Positions 22,711 through 35,448 of a stretch of 64,000 bases of DNA are shown here, piece by piece. The stretch comes from Ophioderma brevispina (taxonomy: Eukaryota > Echinodermata > Ophiuroidea > Amphilepidida > Ophiodermatidae), in contig JAMKCH010011787.1 in assembly GCA_023653785.1 (NCBI GenBank), forward strand, positions 44,846 to 108,845, given 5' to 3'. The translations under genes were made by a program, and so were the position numbers. Each line of letters opens with the position of its first letter. The stretch's first letter is position 1. Under the pieces are notes generated by a model. It had not been told where the DNA came from and ran no database searches. It was given only the letters and a program-made list of their open reading frames with translations.

Positions 22711-25228
22711 AGCAATAACAGCATTTGCCTTCCTTCATAGTTTTCAAATTTTTTTTTATGACAAATACGCACTTTTGAGCATTATCATTCGCAGGTATAG
22801 TTTACTAAACAATTACTAACACAACGTGCACAAATTCAAATTTTTAAAATTGGTTTCTTTTTTTAAATTTTTAATGTTAATGGTTTAACATTTTTAACAC
22901 ACATACATAGCACACACTACTAAAGCAATCCCTATGTGGCCTCTTGTTAAATGACAACAAAAAAACAACCAAACTATTTTTCTGTTTAATGGAAAATTGT
23001 TTTAAAAAAAAATAAATACAAAATGAAAATAAAAGCACACCACTGATTATTCAAAGTCACCACCCTGCCTTAGTCCATTTTTCTTTCCATGCAGTGTTTT
23101 ATATCATGCACGGTTAAACACGCACCAAACATTCATGTCAGGACCATATTACCGTCTTAAAACACCAGCGACACTGTTTGAAATTGGCAAATTGCACAAA
23201 AATCAATCACCAAATCCTACCATACAAATATTAAAAAATCATTCCATACTGAACCTTGACCTACCTGTAGCTCATGTTTAGAGAATTATTGCAAAATGGT
23301 AGCTTATACTACTTATGTGTAACTGCATGCGCACAACATATTTCCTATATTTTCGAGACCATCTCCAACATAGTGTAATTTCCAAATTTTCATTAAAATC
23401 CAAATTTCATAATTTTACTTTTTTCCTTTTTTTAATGTTTTCTTATTTTATTAAAAAATTTGTTAATGTCTAATGAGTAACATGGAGCATTTTCACACAA
23501 TTTTTTTACTCTACTTGTAAATACCACACTAATTTTTGATTTCAAAAAAAAAATTCTCTCTTCTCTCTGCATTTTGCAAACATGCTGAGGGTGTAAAAAT
23601 AGTCGAAAACTTGAAAAAAAATAAATTCAACATAAAGCTATAATATTATTTAAGTAAGTCATATTATGCATACCGGTACTTTCTCATTAGTGTTTAATAT
23701 AGATGACTCTTTAAAAAAAAGCCAAACTAATTGCCCTATTTTTCATGGCCCACCATGCCATTAAAACAATTTTTTAGACCTAATGGTCCTTTCCATTAAT
23801 TTCCGAGAAACCCCAACAGTACATTTTGTCATTACAAAATACAAGTGAATTAACACATCGGACTGTACTGTCTATAAGCTAGCACTGAGTAACCTTTTAC
23901 ATCATGCTATATTATTGCTCCTAGAGGCCACGCGGCTTCATCAAGCTGACGTTAGTGCGCAGCTCTCTCATAGCCACCGACTTGACAAATTTACACTGCA
24001 TGTACACAAGCTTAAGTGTACTGTAAAATACGTATACGTTCGAAGTATTCTGTACAACATGTAGCTAACCTCATGTGTCAGGATGAATGGCTTTTGGACC
24101 ATCAAGGTCCACACCAGCATGCACTAACTTGAATAAGCAGCATGGTTAAATATTCTCCATTGTTGTTCACAAGATTTATGAGACTAAATCACAGCACTGA
24201 AATATCGTGCCACCTCCTACTACGATCATGTTAGTCATATGACTTTTTTAAGATTGAACCCAGGATTTTGGATGATGGTAAGTATTGGGTTGCATGGATT
24301 GTGATTATAAACGGCACATGCAGTTTCCCGACCGCCACAAAGATATGGCTCCCGCTTTTGCTCACCAGGTGACCCAATATTTTTAAACATCTGAAGGGTG
24401 AGAAGGGGAGAGCCGAGAAGGGAGGTGGGGAAGGGTGAACGGCAGGTTTTTATAGCTCAGTACCTACATCTACCTACCTATCTACTATTCAGGTATGAAT
24501 GTATCACCACCTCCTCAACAAAAAAAAATTAAAAATTTTTAAAAGATAAATGTACCCATGGACCAATAATATAAAACAGACATTAATGTACCGATGGAAC
24601 GTGATTGCCAGGGGTCACAGGCCCCCACCCCCCGGCTACACCTCTGTTGAATCAACCATGTTTCCCAACAGGTCCACCGATCATTTAAAAGGTATTTTTG
24701 ATGATTTTAGAACCACGCTTTTGTAGTTCATGGTTCGGCGGCAACATTGTCACAACAAAGCTTACTGGCAAACTTTCATTCAATTATGAGAGTGCATTTA
24801 TTTTTATACTTTAGTGTCCCAATAGGCCACTTTGGTTGTCCATTTATGGGAAAATTACAAATTAAAAAACTTTCTTGCTAACATTTAAAATTTTGCATCT
24901 GCACATAATACTAGGCACATACATCCAGGCTTGACAATGGTTAAGTGTATCAACACTCATTTTTTTTAGCCAAGTAGTGGATAGGCTTGTGTATCCCCAA
25001 AATACGCACTTTAATAGTTACTTAGGCAGAGATAATAAAGGCGTAAGTTTGTTTCCTTTAAATTTGGGATTTTTTTTTCACACAGTTTTCAAATGCATTG
25101 GTTGCCAAATTCTGCCAATGCGGCATCCTCCTACATCCTTAATATGGAACTGACTATAGATACTGATTGAAGATCATATTACCATCATATGACCTTAATG
25201 ATATAAAAATCACTCCTCTCAATATCAG
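22711..25228. other. No gene recognised
   Basis: AT-rich, with long T and A runs near 22745-22760 and 23400-23460. A purine-rich strand lies at 24395-24440. The CAGGGGTCACAGGCCCCC word near 24611 resembles the ends of GC-ended MITEs but has no visible partner. Confidence 0.55.
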
Positions 25229-25344
25229 CAGTGTTATCACTCCACGATCACTTCACTACCATACTGCTCATTCATTTACTGGTAAAATTTACATCACTCT
25301 CATGGATTTAGTACATGTTGTTACTTCTGTCTCCGTCGGCGGCA

Positions 25345-26130
25345 GTTGGTGGCATCAGCATCATCATCCTCGTCATTGTCATCGTTGTCCTCCTCCTCAT
25401 CATCATCCTTCTCCATCCTCCTTCTCTCCTCCTTCTCATCCTGCCTTCTCATCCTCTCCTTTCTTCTCCTTCTCATCCTCCTTCCTCATCCTCCTTCCTC
25501 ATCCTCCTTCTCATCCTCCTTCTCATCCTCCCGCCTCCTCCTCCTCCTCCTCCCCTCATGCCCATCCTCATCCTCATGCCGCATCCTCAATCCTCATCCG
25601 CATCCTCATCCTCAATCCTCATCAGCCTCCTCCTCATCCTCATCATCCTCATGCATCTCATCATCCTCATCATTACCATCATCTCCTCCATCACCTCATC
25701 ATTCCTCATCATCCTCATCTCATCATCCTCATCACCTCATCATCCTCATCACATCATCATCATCATCATCATCATGATCATCATCCTCATCATCTTCAGC
25801 CACCCATCATCCTCATCATCCTCATCAATCCTCATCAGCCTCATTCATCGCATCATCCGCATCATCCTCATCATCCTCATCATATCCTCATCATCCTCAT
25901 CCTCATCATCATCCTCATCCATCATCATTCATCATCATCATCAGCATCATCATCATCATCATCATCTCATCCTCCTCCCTCCCCCTCCTCCCCTCCTCTC
26001 CTCATTCCCTGCATCATCATCATCCCATCATCATCCTCATCATCACATTTCATCCTCCCGCTTCATCATCATCCTCACCAACGCTCCTCAATCATCATGC
26101 TCATCATTGTCCTCCTGCCATCCTTATCAT
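25345..26130 (+). repeat. CAT/CCT triplet microsatellite, copy 1 (about 0.8 kb)
   Basis: Almost the whole stretch is built of CAT, TCC and CTC triplets in the pattern (CATCCT)n, (CATCAT)n and (CTTCTCATC)n. Because every frame of such a repeat lacks stop codons, open frames of 143-348 codons run through it as poly-His/Pro, poly-Ser or poly-Ile/Leu. These should not be annotated as proteins. Confidence 0.95.
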
Positions 26131-27456
26131 ATCCTCGCATACTTTCTCTTTCTTATTTTCCAAGAAAAACCTCTTTTTTTGGAAGGGCCCCTATTTATGA
26201 GCAATTTTCCTGAAGGTTTTGCAGGGATTTGTGTCTTGCTGCACAGCTGCATATTATGCACTCTAAACAGAGCTATGCATGGCTATGCTTAATCAAGCAT
26301 GTCACACCAGGCAACCTTAGGCTCTCTATATCCTCCCTGCCTACTCATATCAAACTGTTACATTTAACATTTAAAACTCAGCTATTCAAGGACTCGTTCA
26401 TCGGCCGAGCGAATAGCAATTCAAATTGCACTATTTTTAGATTGTAATCAGACAGCTCTATGTGTATATTTTATTTAAAATTCATTTCAAAATACCCCTC
26501 TTGTAATATTACAAGTTTCAAAAGCAATATGAATAATTTGTATTTTTGATTTACATTTTATTAACTTCCAACATGTATGAACTAGCCTTATACTTATGGT
26601 ACATTTGTCAAGGGGTGAGTGCCATAAAATTTTAACTTGCAAATTTGATGTTTTGCATAATGCAATGGCAGCAAGGATTTTTTCCCCTGGGAGAGAGGTA
26701 TTGGAGGGGAATGTCTACAAGAGGTAAAAATTCCCCAAATTGGCAGTGCCTCAAATTGTCATATTTTGTGCATTTTTTTTGGGGGGGGGCAATGGGTCTA
26801 ACTTGGTGCATTTGTAGCTTTTTCAGAAATGCTCTTTCATGCCAAAATAAATTAAAATATTAACACTTATTAGACCAGATAGGTGAATTATCAGTGAAAA
26901 TTTTAATGAAGATTGCTATTCTTCTTCAGTCTACATAACTTTTATGGAAAATGCCATGAGAAAATAATATTTTCAAATGATGCCCCAGCATTGGCTTTCC
27001 AACATAATAGGTTCTACATGTGGGGAAAGAATTTTCTCAAGCCTCTTTACAGATGAATCTCATTATTGAAATCAATGGGAAATACCAAAATTAGGGTGAA
27101 ATATGCAAATATGCATTGAAATCAAAACCAATTGATAGGAATCATTTTGAATGATTGAATGTTATTCAGCTTCAATGTTTTTGATGGCCTGCAAATGACA
27201 AATTATGTGACTCCTGGGGTCACTTTTGGCCTAATTTTCTGCCTACTCTTCATCTTGCTGCTCATCAACCACATGCACTTCATTCCATTTAATGACTCAT
27301 TAATTAATCACCAAATACTCTTGCAAATTTAGTTAATTTTAACTGATAGATATGATTTATAAAAATACCAAATTCACCCATGTAGCAAATTTATGTAGTT
27401 ACAATCAGATGAAGAGAGAATGACAAATGTAACAGCCACTTAAAATATGGGCCAAC

Positions 27457-27812
27457 TTAAAGGTGCAACGAGAGATTTTGAGGCACCCAAATATTGTGTC
27501 ATAATAGTAATTTCATATAGATTAGACACTCAATAGATTTCTTACCTTGCATTTGGCTACAAAAATGTCTTGAAAGAGAGAAAAAAGGCAACTTGGATTC
27601 GCTTATATTTCAATATAAAACATAGGCTGAATTTCATATTTGCTCCTATACGAAATTAGATATTTCACAATTTTGTACCAAAGAAACATTTCTCAGCTTA
27701 ATCCTTTCAGATGGGGATATTTTTGATGGAAAGCTTTACAATAGTGCAAAAATCAGAATTTTCACATTTTTTAGGGTCACTTGTTATGTGAAATCTCTTG
27801 TTGCACCTTTAA
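27457..27812. mobile_element. MITE B, copy 1 (356 bp)
   Basis: It begins TTAAAGGTGCAACGAGAGAT and ends with the reverse complement of TTAAAGGTGCAACAAGAGAT, so the TIRs match over about 22 bases with one change. No coding capacity. Its right TTAA (27809-27812) is also the left TTAA of a MITE A copy, so the two elements abut exactly and share the target site. The same pair is found in the second copy of the 3.5 kb duplication. Confidence 0.85.
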
Positions 27813-28355
27813 AGAGACACTGGCACATTTGAAAAATAGTGCACCCTCAAGATTTTTCAAAATCAATATTTGTGCATGGATGTAAAGCTTTTATATACAT
27901 TAGCCCTCACCTGAAATGATTAAGACCAAATCAGCGTCCTTATGGGTAAACAGAACGATCTTATAATTAATGTCGTCGGCGACATTAATTCAGCATTAGA
28001 GGGAAATGGTGTTTAACACAAGAAAACGCATGCCGTGTGCATAATTCCCACGGCATGTACCCTGTTTGACTGGTCTATGACCTTTGTGGTTTTAATATCA
28101 ATGAGTACGAGTCTATGATATTCATGTAATATACACATTTGTTGATTAACATTATGGAAAACTTTAAAGTTAGCCTACAAATTACCTGGATGTATTTTAC
28201 CTCTTATTAATATCCCTATAGATCTGTTTTTGAGTATGTTATTTTTATGTGTAAAATGTATTTCTGTTCTTCCAATGGCCTTTGAGAGCTTTTAGCATTT
28301 GAGAGCAAATTGGAGAAATTTCATATTTTGTGAAAATGTGCCAGTGCCGCTTTAA
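27809..28355 (+). mobile_element. MITE A, copy 3 (547 bp, best-preserved ends)
   Basis: It starts TTAAAGAGACACTGGCACAT and ends with the reverse complement of TTTAAAGCGGCACTGGCACA, a TIR of about 22 bases with one or two changes. The interior matches the copies at 9561, 18399 (reversed) and 31365. A TTAA is present at each end, as expected for a TTAA-targeting element such as Kolobok or piggyBac. No protein is encoded, so it would depend on a transposase from elsewhere. Confidence 0.85.
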
Positions 28356-28894
28356 ATCAATCCTATGTATTATTTTGCTAGAGCCATTATGGCCATGGTT
28401 ATGTAATAATGGCAACATGTATTAATTTGAAACCAAATACACACATTATGGCAAAAAGAAAAATGATCTGTACATAAGCAATTTTCTAAACCTGCTTATG
28501 CCTTTCAAGCTAGCCTTGAGATTACACAATCATTGCAGATACATGTAAATTGCTAGAGACATTTTGCCATTACTAATTCAGGGGAAAATCCAGGGCAGAA
28601 TTCAATGACACTCATCTTGCCCAATATTATTTATTGGCACTAATTCACACAGGAATTATGGGTAACCTGCATCATCTTGCATACAAAGGTCACTCCTGCT
28701 CTACTATGAAAGGCAATTAAATGAACTTGCTCCCTGTTGATGAGTTAGTTAATTTCAAGGCAGTGTTCGCACTCCCTATCAACTTCACTTTCACTACCAT
28801 ACTGCTCATTCATGACTGGTAAAATTTACATCACCTCCTTTGGATTTATTAGCATGTTTGTTACTTCTGTTTCTTCTTTCGTCCCAATCGCGGC

Positions 28895-29470
28895 ATGGTG
28901 GCATCATCATCATCACCGCGGCATTGTCATCGTTGGTTCCTCACTACCTCATCATCATCCTTCCTCATCCCCTTCTCATCCTCCTCTCATCCTCCTTCTC
29001 AATCCGCCGTCTCAGCCCTCCTTCTCATCCGGCCTTCTCATCCTCCTTCTCATCCTCCTTCTCATCCTGCCTCTCTCATCCCCTCCTCTCCTCCTCCTCC
29101 TCCTCATCCGCATCCTCATCCTCATCCTCATCCTCATCCTCATACCTCATCTCATCCTCATCCTCATCAGCCTCATCCTCAATCCTCATCATCCCATCAC
29201 TCCTCCATCATGCCTCATCATCCTCCATCATCCTCATCATCCTCACATCCTCATCATCCTCATCCTTCACATCCTCATCATCCCGCATCCGCATCACATC
29301 AATCATCATCACATCATCCTCATCAATCCATCATCCTCATCATCCTCATCATCCCATCATCCTCATCATCCTCATCAGCCTCAGCATCCTCATCATCCTA
29401 CGATATCCATCATCATCTCATCATCCTCATCACCTCATCATCCTCATCCTCATATCATCCGTCATCATCA

Positions 29471-29502
<32 letters not shown>

Positions 29503-29655
29503 CATCCATCATCATCCTCCTCCTCCTCCTCCTCCGCTCCTCTTCCTCATCCCATCATCTCATCCTCACATCATCCTTCATCATCATGCTTCATCCTACC
29601 TTCATCATCATCCTCCCCAACATCCTCATCATCATGCTCATCATTGTCCATGCTC
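28895..29655 (+). repeat. CAT/CCT triplet microsatellite, copy 2
   Basis: The same triplet composition as 25345-26130, at the same position in the second duplication copy. Block order differs: a (CTTCTCATC)n block, then (CATCCT)n, then a pure (ATC)n run near 29468-29512. Open frames of 260-392 codons here are stop-free repeat translations and not proteins. Confidence 0.95.
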
Positions 29656-31018
29656 ATCCTTATCATATCCTCGCTGAACTTTCCCCTTTTCTTATTATTC
29701 CAAAAGAAAAACCTCTTTTTGGAGAGATGGCCCTCTTATGACAATTTTCATGAAGTTTTGCAGGGATTTTTGTGTCCTTCTGCAAAGCTGCATAATATCG
29801 CTCTAAACATAGCTTATGCATGGCTATGCTTTATCAAGCAGGTCACACCAGGCAACCTTAGGCTCTCTATAGCCGTCCCTGCCTACTCATATACAAACTG
29901 TTTACATTTAACAGTTAAACTCGCTATTCAAGGACTCGTTCATCGGCCGACGCATAGCAATTCACTTGCACTATTTTTAAGATTGTATCAGACAGCTTCT
30001 ATGGTATATTTTTTTTAGTTAAAATGTATTTTCAAATACCACTCTGTAATATTACAATTTTCACAGCAAGATGAATAATTTGGATTTTTTGATTTACATT
30101 TTCTTAACTTCCAACATGTATGAACTAGCCTTTATACCTATGGACATTTGTCAAGGGGCGCGTGCCATAACATTTAACTTGCACAATGATGTTTTACATA
30201 ATGCAATGGCAGCAAGGATTTTTTCCCCTTGGGAGTATGTATTGGAGGGGAATGTCCTGCAAGAGTAAAAATTCCCAGCAAATTGCATGTGCCTCACATT
30301 GTCATATTTTGTGCATTTTTCTGGGGGGGGGGAGCAATGGGTCTAACTTGGTGCATTTGTAGCTTTTTCATAAATTCTCTTTCAATTCATGCCAAAATAA
30401 ATTAAAAGTTACACTTATTAGACCGATAGGTGAATTATTTATCACATGAAAAATTTTAATGAAGTTTTGCTATTCTTCTTTCACATCCTACATAACTTTT
30501 ATGGAAAATGCCATGAGGAAACTAATCTTTTCAAATGGTGCCACCATCATTGGCTTCCAACATAATAAGGTTCTACTGTGGAGGAAAAATTTTTCTCATA
30601 GCCTCTTTCCAGATGCAATCTGAATCTCATTTATTGAAATCAATGGGAAAATACCAAAATTATGGTGAAATAGCAATATGCATTGACATCAAAACAATTG
30701 ATAGGAATCATTTGAATGAATTGAATGTATTTTTTTCAGCTTCAATGTTTTGATGGCCTCAATGACAATTATGTGACTCCTGGGGTCCTTTTGGCCAAAT
30801 TTCGGCTACTCTTCATCTTGCTGCTCATCAACCACATCACTTCATTCCATTTAATGACTCCCTTAATTAATCACCAAATACTCTTGCAAATTTAGTTAAT
30901 TTAACTGGAGATATGATTTATAAAAATACAAATATCACCCATGTAGCAAATTTATGTAGTTAAAATCAGATGAATAGAGGAATGACAATGTCACAGCCAC
31001 TTAAAAATATGGGCCAAC

Positions 31019-31366
31019 TTAAAGGTGCAACGAGAGATGTTTAGGCACCCAAATATGTGTCATAATAGTTATTTAATAGATTGGACACTCAATAGAATTT
31101 CTTACCTTGCATTTGCTACAAAAATGTCTTGAAAGAGAGAAAAAAGGCAACTTGGATGCGCCTTATTTGCCAATATAAAACCTATGGCTGAATTTCTATT
31201 TGCTCCTATCCGAAATTAGATATTTCCCATTTGTACCAAAGAACATTTCTCAGCTTAATCCTTTGCAGAGGGATTATTGGTTTGAATGAAAGCTTTACAT
31301 AGTGCAAAATCAGAATTTTCAACATTTTTAGGGTCACTTGTTATGGGAAATCTCTTGTTGCCCTTT
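31019..31366. mobile_element. MITE B, copy 2 (348 bp)
   Basis: The counterpart of 27457-27812 in the second duplication copy. It starts TTAAAGGTGCAACGAGAGAT and ends AAATCTCTTGTTGCCCTTTG, so the last few bases of the right TIR and the shared TTAA are damaged. Confidence 0.8.
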
Positions 31367-31913
31367 GGAAAGAGATACTGGCACATTTGGAAAATAGTGC
31401 AACCCTCAAGATTTTTCAAAAGTGCATAGTTGTGCAGTGGATGTAAAAGCTTTCTATACATTACCGCCTCACCTGTAATGATTAAACCCAAATCATGCTC
31501 CTTATTGGTAAACATAACGATTTAAGATCAGGTGTCGCGGACATTAATTCAGCATTAGAGGGAAACGGTGTTTCCCACCAAGAACGATGCCGTGTGCTGA
31601 TTCCATGGCAATGTACCCTGTTTGACTGGTCTCTGACCTTTTTGTTTTTAATGATCAATGAGTACGAGTCTATGTATGATTCATTTAATATACACAGTTG
31701 TTGATTAACATATGGAAAACTTTAAAGTTAGCCTACCCAATTACCTAGGATGTAATTTACCTCTTATTATATCCCTATAGATCGATCGTTTTTGAGTATG
31801 TTATTTTTATGGTAACATGTATTTCTTTTTCCAATTGCCTTTGAGAGCTTTTAGCATTTGATAGCAACTGGGAGAATTTTCATATTTGGTGAAATGTGCC
31901 AGTGCCCGTTTAA
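31365..31913 (+). mobile_element. MITE A, copy 4 (about 549 bp)
   Basis: The counterpart of 27809-28355 in the second duplication copy. The left end is altered (TTGGAAAGAGATACTGGCAC) and the right end reads GTGCCAGTGCCCGTTTAA. Interior words such as GACATTAATTCAGCATTAGA and CAATGAGTACGAGTCTATG match copy 3. Confidence 0.8.
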
Positions 31914-32330
31914 ATCATCCCGATGTTTATTTTTGCTATAGCCATTATGGCCATGGTTTGTATAATGGCAACAGTACATGTAATTCATACTGACACCATA
32001 GGTACACATAGTATGGCAAAAACCTAAAATGATCTGTACATAAGCAATTTTCTAAACTGCTTATGCCTTTCAAACGCTAGCCTTGAGGATTACACAATCA
32101 TATCCAGATAATTGTAAATTGCTAGAGCCTTTTTGCCATTTAGCTAATTCAGGGGAAAATCCAGGCAGAATTCAATGACACTCATCTTGGCAATCATTGA
32201 TTTATTGGCAACAAACCACACAGAATTATGGTAACCTGCATCATCTTGCATACAAAGGTCCACTCCTCTTGTCTACGATAAAGCATTAAAGACCTTCCTT
32301 CCCTGTTGGTGAGTTATTAATTTCAATGGC

Positions 32331-34865
32331 TGGGTTGGCGCGCGTGGCAAGTCTGGTTCTTGCTTGGATTCAGGTTGATTTCTTGAAACTAATATCCCAG
32401 TAGCTATAATTAGCTTCCTGGAGTTTGTTCAGGCACACGAAGCACAAGAGGTCTTTAGCGGCCATCAATGTGAATATCCTCTAAGATTCTAACATGATAA
32501 AGGTAACAATTAAGTTGCCTATTTTTCCACTTAAACCAACAATTGAAGCGTGGATTTAACCTAATTTTCTTTTCAGAAGTGAATATAAATATTGAAGAGC
32601 ATTTAGGTTCTCTGTAACATTTATATGGTGACAATATGAATTTTGACCGCAGAATGGCCACAAAGAACATCCTACATGTGTTTAAAAGTGCCTATCACGG
32701 TCAAATCACCCCTCACCCTATGAGTGAGGGGATGTGCTTATTATGAGGGTGATTAATGATTTGGGTAATAGTGTCCCTCTTGGAAATAGTGTGCCTTATT
32801 TCCCTGATTTAAAAACCTTGCAATATTGTTAACTTAACACCTTACTGCAACTCTGGAGACAAGGTTTTAGCTGAAACCAGACTGAACGCTTTCGCCTCGG
32901 TAAATAGGACTTGTCAACAGCCAATTGAAATACAGCATTATGTTCTGTTCCTGAACTAAAATTTTTTCAAGTAAAGGTGAAATCTGACACTTCTTGACCA
33001 AACTACTTGTGGAAAGGGGCACTCAAGGTTAACCCTTTTAGCGCCTGCATGTGACTATATCTCAAAATTTCTATGTATGCATCTCATGGACCAGATTCGG
33101 GGAATAAGCCATATAAAATACTTCAAAGGAGTACAAAACCAGGCCTGCCTTAGGTCATACTTTTTAGAGATGATTTCACAGATCCTGCAATCTCAAAACA
33201 CTAACTTAATGTGTTATAACCTCTACAGAATCTACCAAGATTGAATGAAAGAACTTGGGTTCAAACGTAACCATCGGATGGATGTGTTTCTGGTACCGCC
33301 GTCCTCTTTTGGATTTGATCCCTTGATTAGGAATTTCTCCTCAGTCCCACACAATGTGTAGGTGCACTGCAATGGGTGCGCCATGATGCCGCATGTTTGC
33401 GGAGTCATTAACGATATTGGTTCTGTGTGTCAGAGGAGTCCACCGGAACGGTAATAGAAAAGTTGCAGAGCTCAGCTCACATCAAAAACAGTAGAGGATC
33501 ATTCCGGGTCTGTTACCTGTTACTCATCACTCTAGTACCAGGCTCCCACTCGCACTGGGGACAGCATGGAGGGTAGCTTACATGGAAACATGAGTGTACA
33601 GCTTCAGTCCTGCATCATACAAATGTCTTTGATCATCGTCTGAGAATGATGACATATCTCCCCTGTTGATGGGTTATGTGCTTGTATTTAACTATACCAA
33701 GAAGTGCCTGCAGTTAGATTAGAACAGAGTGGAAATGTACTTTGAAAGTCCCTAAGTAAGGTCACTGGTTTCTTGCACAAACGTGTCTGGGTTGAGCAAG
33801 TGTATTTTCACCATCCAGACAATGTGACATACATGGGATTCTCACAAAAAAAAAACAGACACACGCCGCGATATCCGAGTACAGTCCATGGTTGACAGAA
33901 GTGCCAGAGAGTCAAAAACTTGTTCAAACCCCTAGGTAGGAGGTCCGCAGTTGGCAGTCCACAGTCTTTCCACAGCCGCGCCGTGAAAATTATTTCATGG
34001 TTTTAGAGGTAACTTTCAGGTCGTGTCCCCTTGTTTCTACGTGTAAAATCAGGTCCTTTGTACATGTTCCTCGATCATCAATTTAACGTGGTGTGTGTTG
34101 TTGTTTAATTGTCTTTAAGGGTTTGTAAATACTACATAATGATAGAGATTACTTAGCTATGACCAGGAAGTTGCAATGAATGGCTTATAATCCAGAGATT
34201 ATATAATCTTTAGCTACTTAGGAGGTCCTAATTTTTCCCTCTTAATTAAGCACATGGAAATCACCATTCCCAGAGGAGATGCCAAATAGGACTGGGCCTA
34301 TAATTCAGAGATGTAACAGAGGAGTTGTCCCATTTCCTGAAATCCAAAATTTGAACCAAGGGCGAGGTCAAATTTTAGCGTATCTCCAGTGGAGCTCCGC
34401 GGAACATATTTTTTACGCAATTTAAGGTACAAGGAACCCCCCTTCTCCCAATAAAATTGGTTCTTAAAATGGTTTTTTATGCAGTCTACCTCTATCTTAA
34501 CAATTTGATCTCAGAATTGAAAAAAATTAGAATTTTTTGTGTTACATTTTTTTTTACATTTCCTGATTTTTTTTAAATTATGGCCATAAAAAAACGGAAT
34601 TCCCGTAATCTTCCCTGAAAGTTTACATCTCTGTGTAAATATCATTGGCAGTCTGAGAGGATAATGACCTGCTAACAGAACTTTGCACAATCTTTCAAAT
34701 GCACCACCACTAGTAAAACCAGTGTGTAATTGTGAGTCTACAACCAACTGGTTATTCTCCTCTCTTAGGTAGGAAATCTATTACTTACTAAGAACTTGGA
34801 CCGACATGATGATAAATTAACTAATGGGTGGGACCAACCACAGATAAATCTTTTTTTGCAAACCT
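32331..34865. other. No gene recognised
   Basis: AT-rich to moderately mixed sequence. A small hairpin of the CCCTCA/TGAGGG type lies at about 32709-32731. The part 33240-33560 has a more balanced base composition and might hold an exon, but I could not find a long frame bounded by convincing splice sites. No repeat partners seen in the window. Confidence 0.5.
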
Positions 34866-34869
34866 TGTG

Positions 34870-35085
34870 TGGTCGTTTTCTTTCCTTCCTTTTACGCTTC
34901 CTTTATCCTCTTGTCCCTGTCCCCATTCTTCTCTTCCCACTCCTTGCCTTTTTTTTTTCCACATCATACCTTTTTCTCCCCCCCCCCCCCGGACGCGGTC
35001 CCTTTTATTCCTTTTTCCATTTTTTACTCCTTCCCCTCCATTTTCTTTCTTCCACAATCTCTTTATCCTCCTCAAAACCAAACTG
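34870..35085 (+). repeat. Pyrimidine-rich low-complexity tract
   Basis: About 200 bases with very few purines on the plus strand, including a C run at 34979-34990. Open frames of 80-122 codons on both strands here (Phe/Pro/Leu/Ser-rich on plus, Lys/Glu/Gly-rich on minus) come from the composition. Another C run of about 13 bases lies at 35230-35242. Confidence 0.8.
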
Positions 35086-35448
35086 AAGCTTTCAAAATTT
35101 GCAGTTTCTGAAAATATTTTTGTTAAAAAACTTGAAAGTTGCAAATCCAGTTCACAACTCTTTCCAAGGGAAGAAATCTTAATTTGTTTTATATAAATGC
35201 TTTACATTAAGTGTTCTCTATAGTATTAACCCCCCCCCCCCCTTTTCATAGCAACCCACATGTTGGATTTCGGAGCATTTCTTCTATTCTACTACTTTCT
35301 ACCACATTTTATATAATGGTTTTATGTTGACAAGTTTGATTTTTTGTTAAGACACAATACAGTGTTCACCAAACTTATGTCTGCGATTGCATTTGTGCAT
35401 GGGAAAAAGTTTCACATGAGGTCACAATGTCACCTTAACAGCAAGATC

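Larger units (their letters stand above)
25229..28760 (+). repeat. 3.5 kb segmental tandem duplication, copy 1
   Basis: The whole interval aligns in order with 28761-32330: a CAGTGTT start, CTACCATACTGCTCATTCAT, a triplet microsatellite, GTTTTGCAGGGATTT, GGTCACACCAGGCAACC-type sequence, AGGACTCGTTCATCGGCCGA, GCAGCAAGGATTTTTTCCCC, then MITE B and MITE A, and ACTAATTCAGGGGAAAATCC near the end. The copies differ mainly by single-base indels and substitutions. It may be a real tandem duplication or two haplotypes joined by the assembler. Confidence 0.85.
28761..32330 (+). repeat. 3.5 kb segmental tandem duplication, copy 2
   Basis: It aligns along its length with 25229-28760. The right edge is seen where GAGTTATTAATTTCAATGGC (32311) still matches the end of copy 1 (GAGTTAGTTAATTTCAAGGC at 28742) before the sequences part at TGGGTTGGCGCG. 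The frequent one-base gaps against copy 1 fall even in unique sequence, not only in homopolymers. Confidence 0.85.

Noticed and set aside
25167..26292. Plus-strand frames of 325 and 348 codons
   Set aside because: They are stop-free translations of a CAT/CCT microsatellite (His, Pro, Ser, Ile and Leu runs), and several frames are open at the same time.
28812..30018. Plus-strand frames of 260, 309 and 392 codons
   Set aside because: The same microsatellite effect in the second duplication copy. The non-repeat tail is not in the same frame as in copy 1.
34796..35196. Phe/Pro/Leu-rich plus frames and a Lys/Glu/Gly-rich minus frame
   Set aside because: They result from a pyrimidine-rich tract and carry no domain.
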